In this document: piece after piece, positions 13,068-13,990 of the stretch
Numbering within the stretch: the first letter of the stretch is position 1
Layout of the letters: each line of letters opens with the position of its first letter
Assembly (NCBI GenBank): GCA_937895825.1
Contig: CALBKP010000001.1
Span: forward strand, 1-13,990
Source: an uncultured Alistipes sp.
Lineage (GTDB): Bacteria; Bacteroidota; Bacteroidia; Bacteroidales; Rikenellaceae
DNA length: 13,990 nt
Direction: 5' to 3'
Notes under the pieces: generated by a model
What the model was told of the DNA's origin: nothing
What the model saw: only the letters and a program-made list of their open reading frames with translations
Database searches by the model: none
Translations under genes and position numbers: made by a program

Positions 13068-13676
13068 TTAAAACATCCTCTTATATATGTAGGTCAGATA
13101 ACCATCGCTATCTGTTTTCCATTCGTCTGATTTGAATGCTGCAACCCTCTCGAATTGGTGGTGTGCATAGTAGTCGTGATTGCACGACGAGTCTGTCCAT
13201 AGGTACATTGCAGAGTAGCCATTGCTTTTTGCAAGACTTATCAACTCCGCCAGCAACAGCTTGCCGCAACCCGGTATAGCCGAGATAAAGAATGATAAGT
13301 ATATATCCTTGCCCGTAGTCATATGCTCATATACCTTTGGAGCGGTGCGACCAAAATACTCACGCAGTGCAACTGCCTCTGCCGTTTGTCCTTCGTTGAA
13401 GGTTGGCATAATCGAGTCTAACCACTTGTTGTAGCCATTGTCCATGGTGTGGTCGCCACCAAGTATGCAAGCAACCATCTTGCCCTCATCATCAACAACT
13501 TTGAAAGCGTATGGTGCACCATACCAACCATGGCGAACAATATATTCACACATCAGTAGTCCAAACTCCTTGCCATTGCCACCGCCTGCGTGTCCAACAC
13601 CCCAAACGGGATATGCCAAAGCAGCAGCCTCACGAATATCATTTTCTGTAAATTCCTCGATTCTCATTGTTTCCAT
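13068..13676 (-). CDS. GNAT-family N-acetyltransferase
   Basis: The product is 202 residues and predicted cytosolic. The acetyl-CoA-binding motif A is at about 126-150 (YLSFFISAIPGCGKLLLAELISLAKSNG), with the PGCGK pyrophosphate loop in place of the consensus Q/R-x-x-G-x-G/A. Motif B follows as LWTDSSCNHDYYAHHQFERV (about 159-178), where Tyr170 is the likely proton donor. Strand order and length fit a single GNAT domain with a longer than average N-terminal half. The substrate is unknown; GNAT members acetylate amines from antibiotics to protein termini. An alternative start lies three codons in (MRIEEF), which I cannot exclude. The gene stands alone, flanked by direct repeat copies A and B. 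No good promoter is visible; TTTCTTTG on the minus strand about 40 bases upstream differs from TAnnTTTG at one base. Confidence 0.85.
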   Translation of the reverse strand: METMRIEEFTENDIREAAALAYPVWGVGHAGGGNGKEFGLLMCEYIVRHGWYGAPYAFKVVDDEGKMVACILGGDHTMDNGYNKWLDSIMPTFNEGQTAEAVALREYFGRTAPKVYEHMTTGKDIYLSFFISAIPGCGKLLLAELISLAKSNGYSAMYLWTDSSCNHDYYAHHQFERVAAFKSDEWKTDSDGYLTYIYKRMF

Positions 13677-13741
13677 AATTTTGCGACTAATTTAGAAAAT
13701 TATTTTTGATTGAGCAAAGAAATAGAGTGTTTAATGAATTT

Positions 13742-13790
13742 AAGGAGGTTAAGGAAATTAAAGTTTAGCACTATATTCACTAAACTCCTT
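13742..13790. repeat. Local inverted repeat upstream of copy B
   Basis: AGTTTAG (13762-13768) pairs with CTAAACT (13780-13786) around an eleven-base loop. The second arm runs on to CTCCTT and can instead pair with AAGGAG at 13742-13747, giving two alternative folds. No similar sequence precedes copy A. The stretch 13677-13801 contains no gene and nothing else I can interpret. Confidence 0.35.
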
Positions 13791-13801
13791 ACAATCTGAT
13801 A

Positions 13802-13990
13802 GTGACAACAGAACCAAGTCCCCCTTTGACAAAGGGGGATTTAGGGGGAATGTAAATATGAAAAGGTGGTGGCACACCACCGCTATATTAAGGGGTAAAA
13901 AGAAAAGCCCTCCCAAGTGGGAAGGCTTTGCATATAGGATAAGTTTCGGCAACCCGATTACTTCGACATATACCCCTTAATATAGTGGTG
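13802..13990. repeat. Structured interspersed repeat, copy B (runs to the window edge)
   Basis: This copy has the same order of parts as copy A and the same orientation. The palindrome is perfect here: TCCCCCTTTG (13819-13828) and CAAAGGGGGA (13830-13839). Then come GGTGGTG-GCA-CACCACC (13865-13881) and an outer stem of 20 pairs with one G-T, CACCGCTATATTAAGGGGTA (13878-13897) against 13971-13990. Inside are AAAGCCCTCCC (13904-13914) with its partner to 13929, and an imperfect stem ending CCGATTACTTCGACATATA, which matches the TATATG...AAGTAA stem of copy A. The final GTGGTG at the edge could begin another unit. The copies agree over the first 88 or so bases apart from roughly ten differences and short indels by eye. 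Confidence 0.8.

Noticed and set aside
13758..13952. A 64-codon minus-strand frame inside repeat copy B
   Set aside because: It follows the palindromic repeat through hairpin arms (for example PPLSKGD from the C5/G5 palindrome), a well-known spurious translation of such repeats.
12781..13990. CRISPR array
   Set aside because: The repeated units are more than 160 bases long, differ between copies, are spaced by a gene, and fold into nested stems. There are no short regular repeats with unique spacers and no cas genes.

Overview
The window looks like chromosomal DNA of a gut-type Bacteroidota, order Bacteroidales. Three things point there: several promoters of the Bacteroidales sigma type (TTG or TTTG, then about 19-22 bases, then TAnnTTTG); AT-rich leaders without clear Shine-Dalgarno sites; and the gene content, namely Mfa/fimbrillin-like lipoproteins, a BspA-type leucine-rich-repeat protein, a BACON domain, and an MlaEF pair with a small membrane protein upstream. 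The MlaE N-terminus reminds me of Alistipes/Rikenellaceae, but I hold that weakly. There is no rRNA, tRNA, CRISPR array, transposase or phage gene.

Layout. Positions 1-1986 hold a 45-residue acidic peptide gene followed by a surface lipoprotein (Mfa-like N-terminus, BspA-type repeats at the C-terminus), closed by a strong hairpin. Positions 2206-3691 (minus) hold a small metallophosphoesterase and a secreted alpha/beta-hydrolase under one promoter. Positions 3915-6077 (plus) hold a membrane O-acyltransferase and a secreted CE1-type esterase. Positions 6127-9269 (plus) hold a second peptide gene of the same type, then a lipoprotein with Mfa-like, beta-sandwich and BACON domains. An in-frame TGA (8427-8429) separates this lipoprotein from a DNA/RNA non-specific endonuclease domain, and a textbook terminator follows. 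Positions 9489-10499 (minus) hold gapA with its own promoter and terminator. Positions 10643-12625 (minus) hold an operon of a small membrane protein, an MlaE permease and an MlaF ATPase. Positions 12626-13990 hold a minus-strand acetyltransferase gene flanked by two direct copies of a highly structured, non-coding repeat, with a third decayed copy nearby.

How the parts fit. Most of the plus-strand genes act at the cell surface: two modular lipoproteins, one probably carrying a nuclease, and enzymes that add or remove acyl groups on glycans. The two lipoprotein genes share one layout: a short peptide with a Y-x-(A/T)-P ... E-x-G-F-x-x-S core and an acidic tail, then a 14-27 base gap, then a lipoprotein with a similar N-terminus and an unrelated C-terminus. 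In both, base composition drops within the C-terminal part, as if C-terminal modules were exchanged.

The most noteworthy items are this peptide-lipoprotein cassette, the TGA that splits the nuclease lipoprotein, and the repeat family, whose stems are kept by paired base changes between copies.
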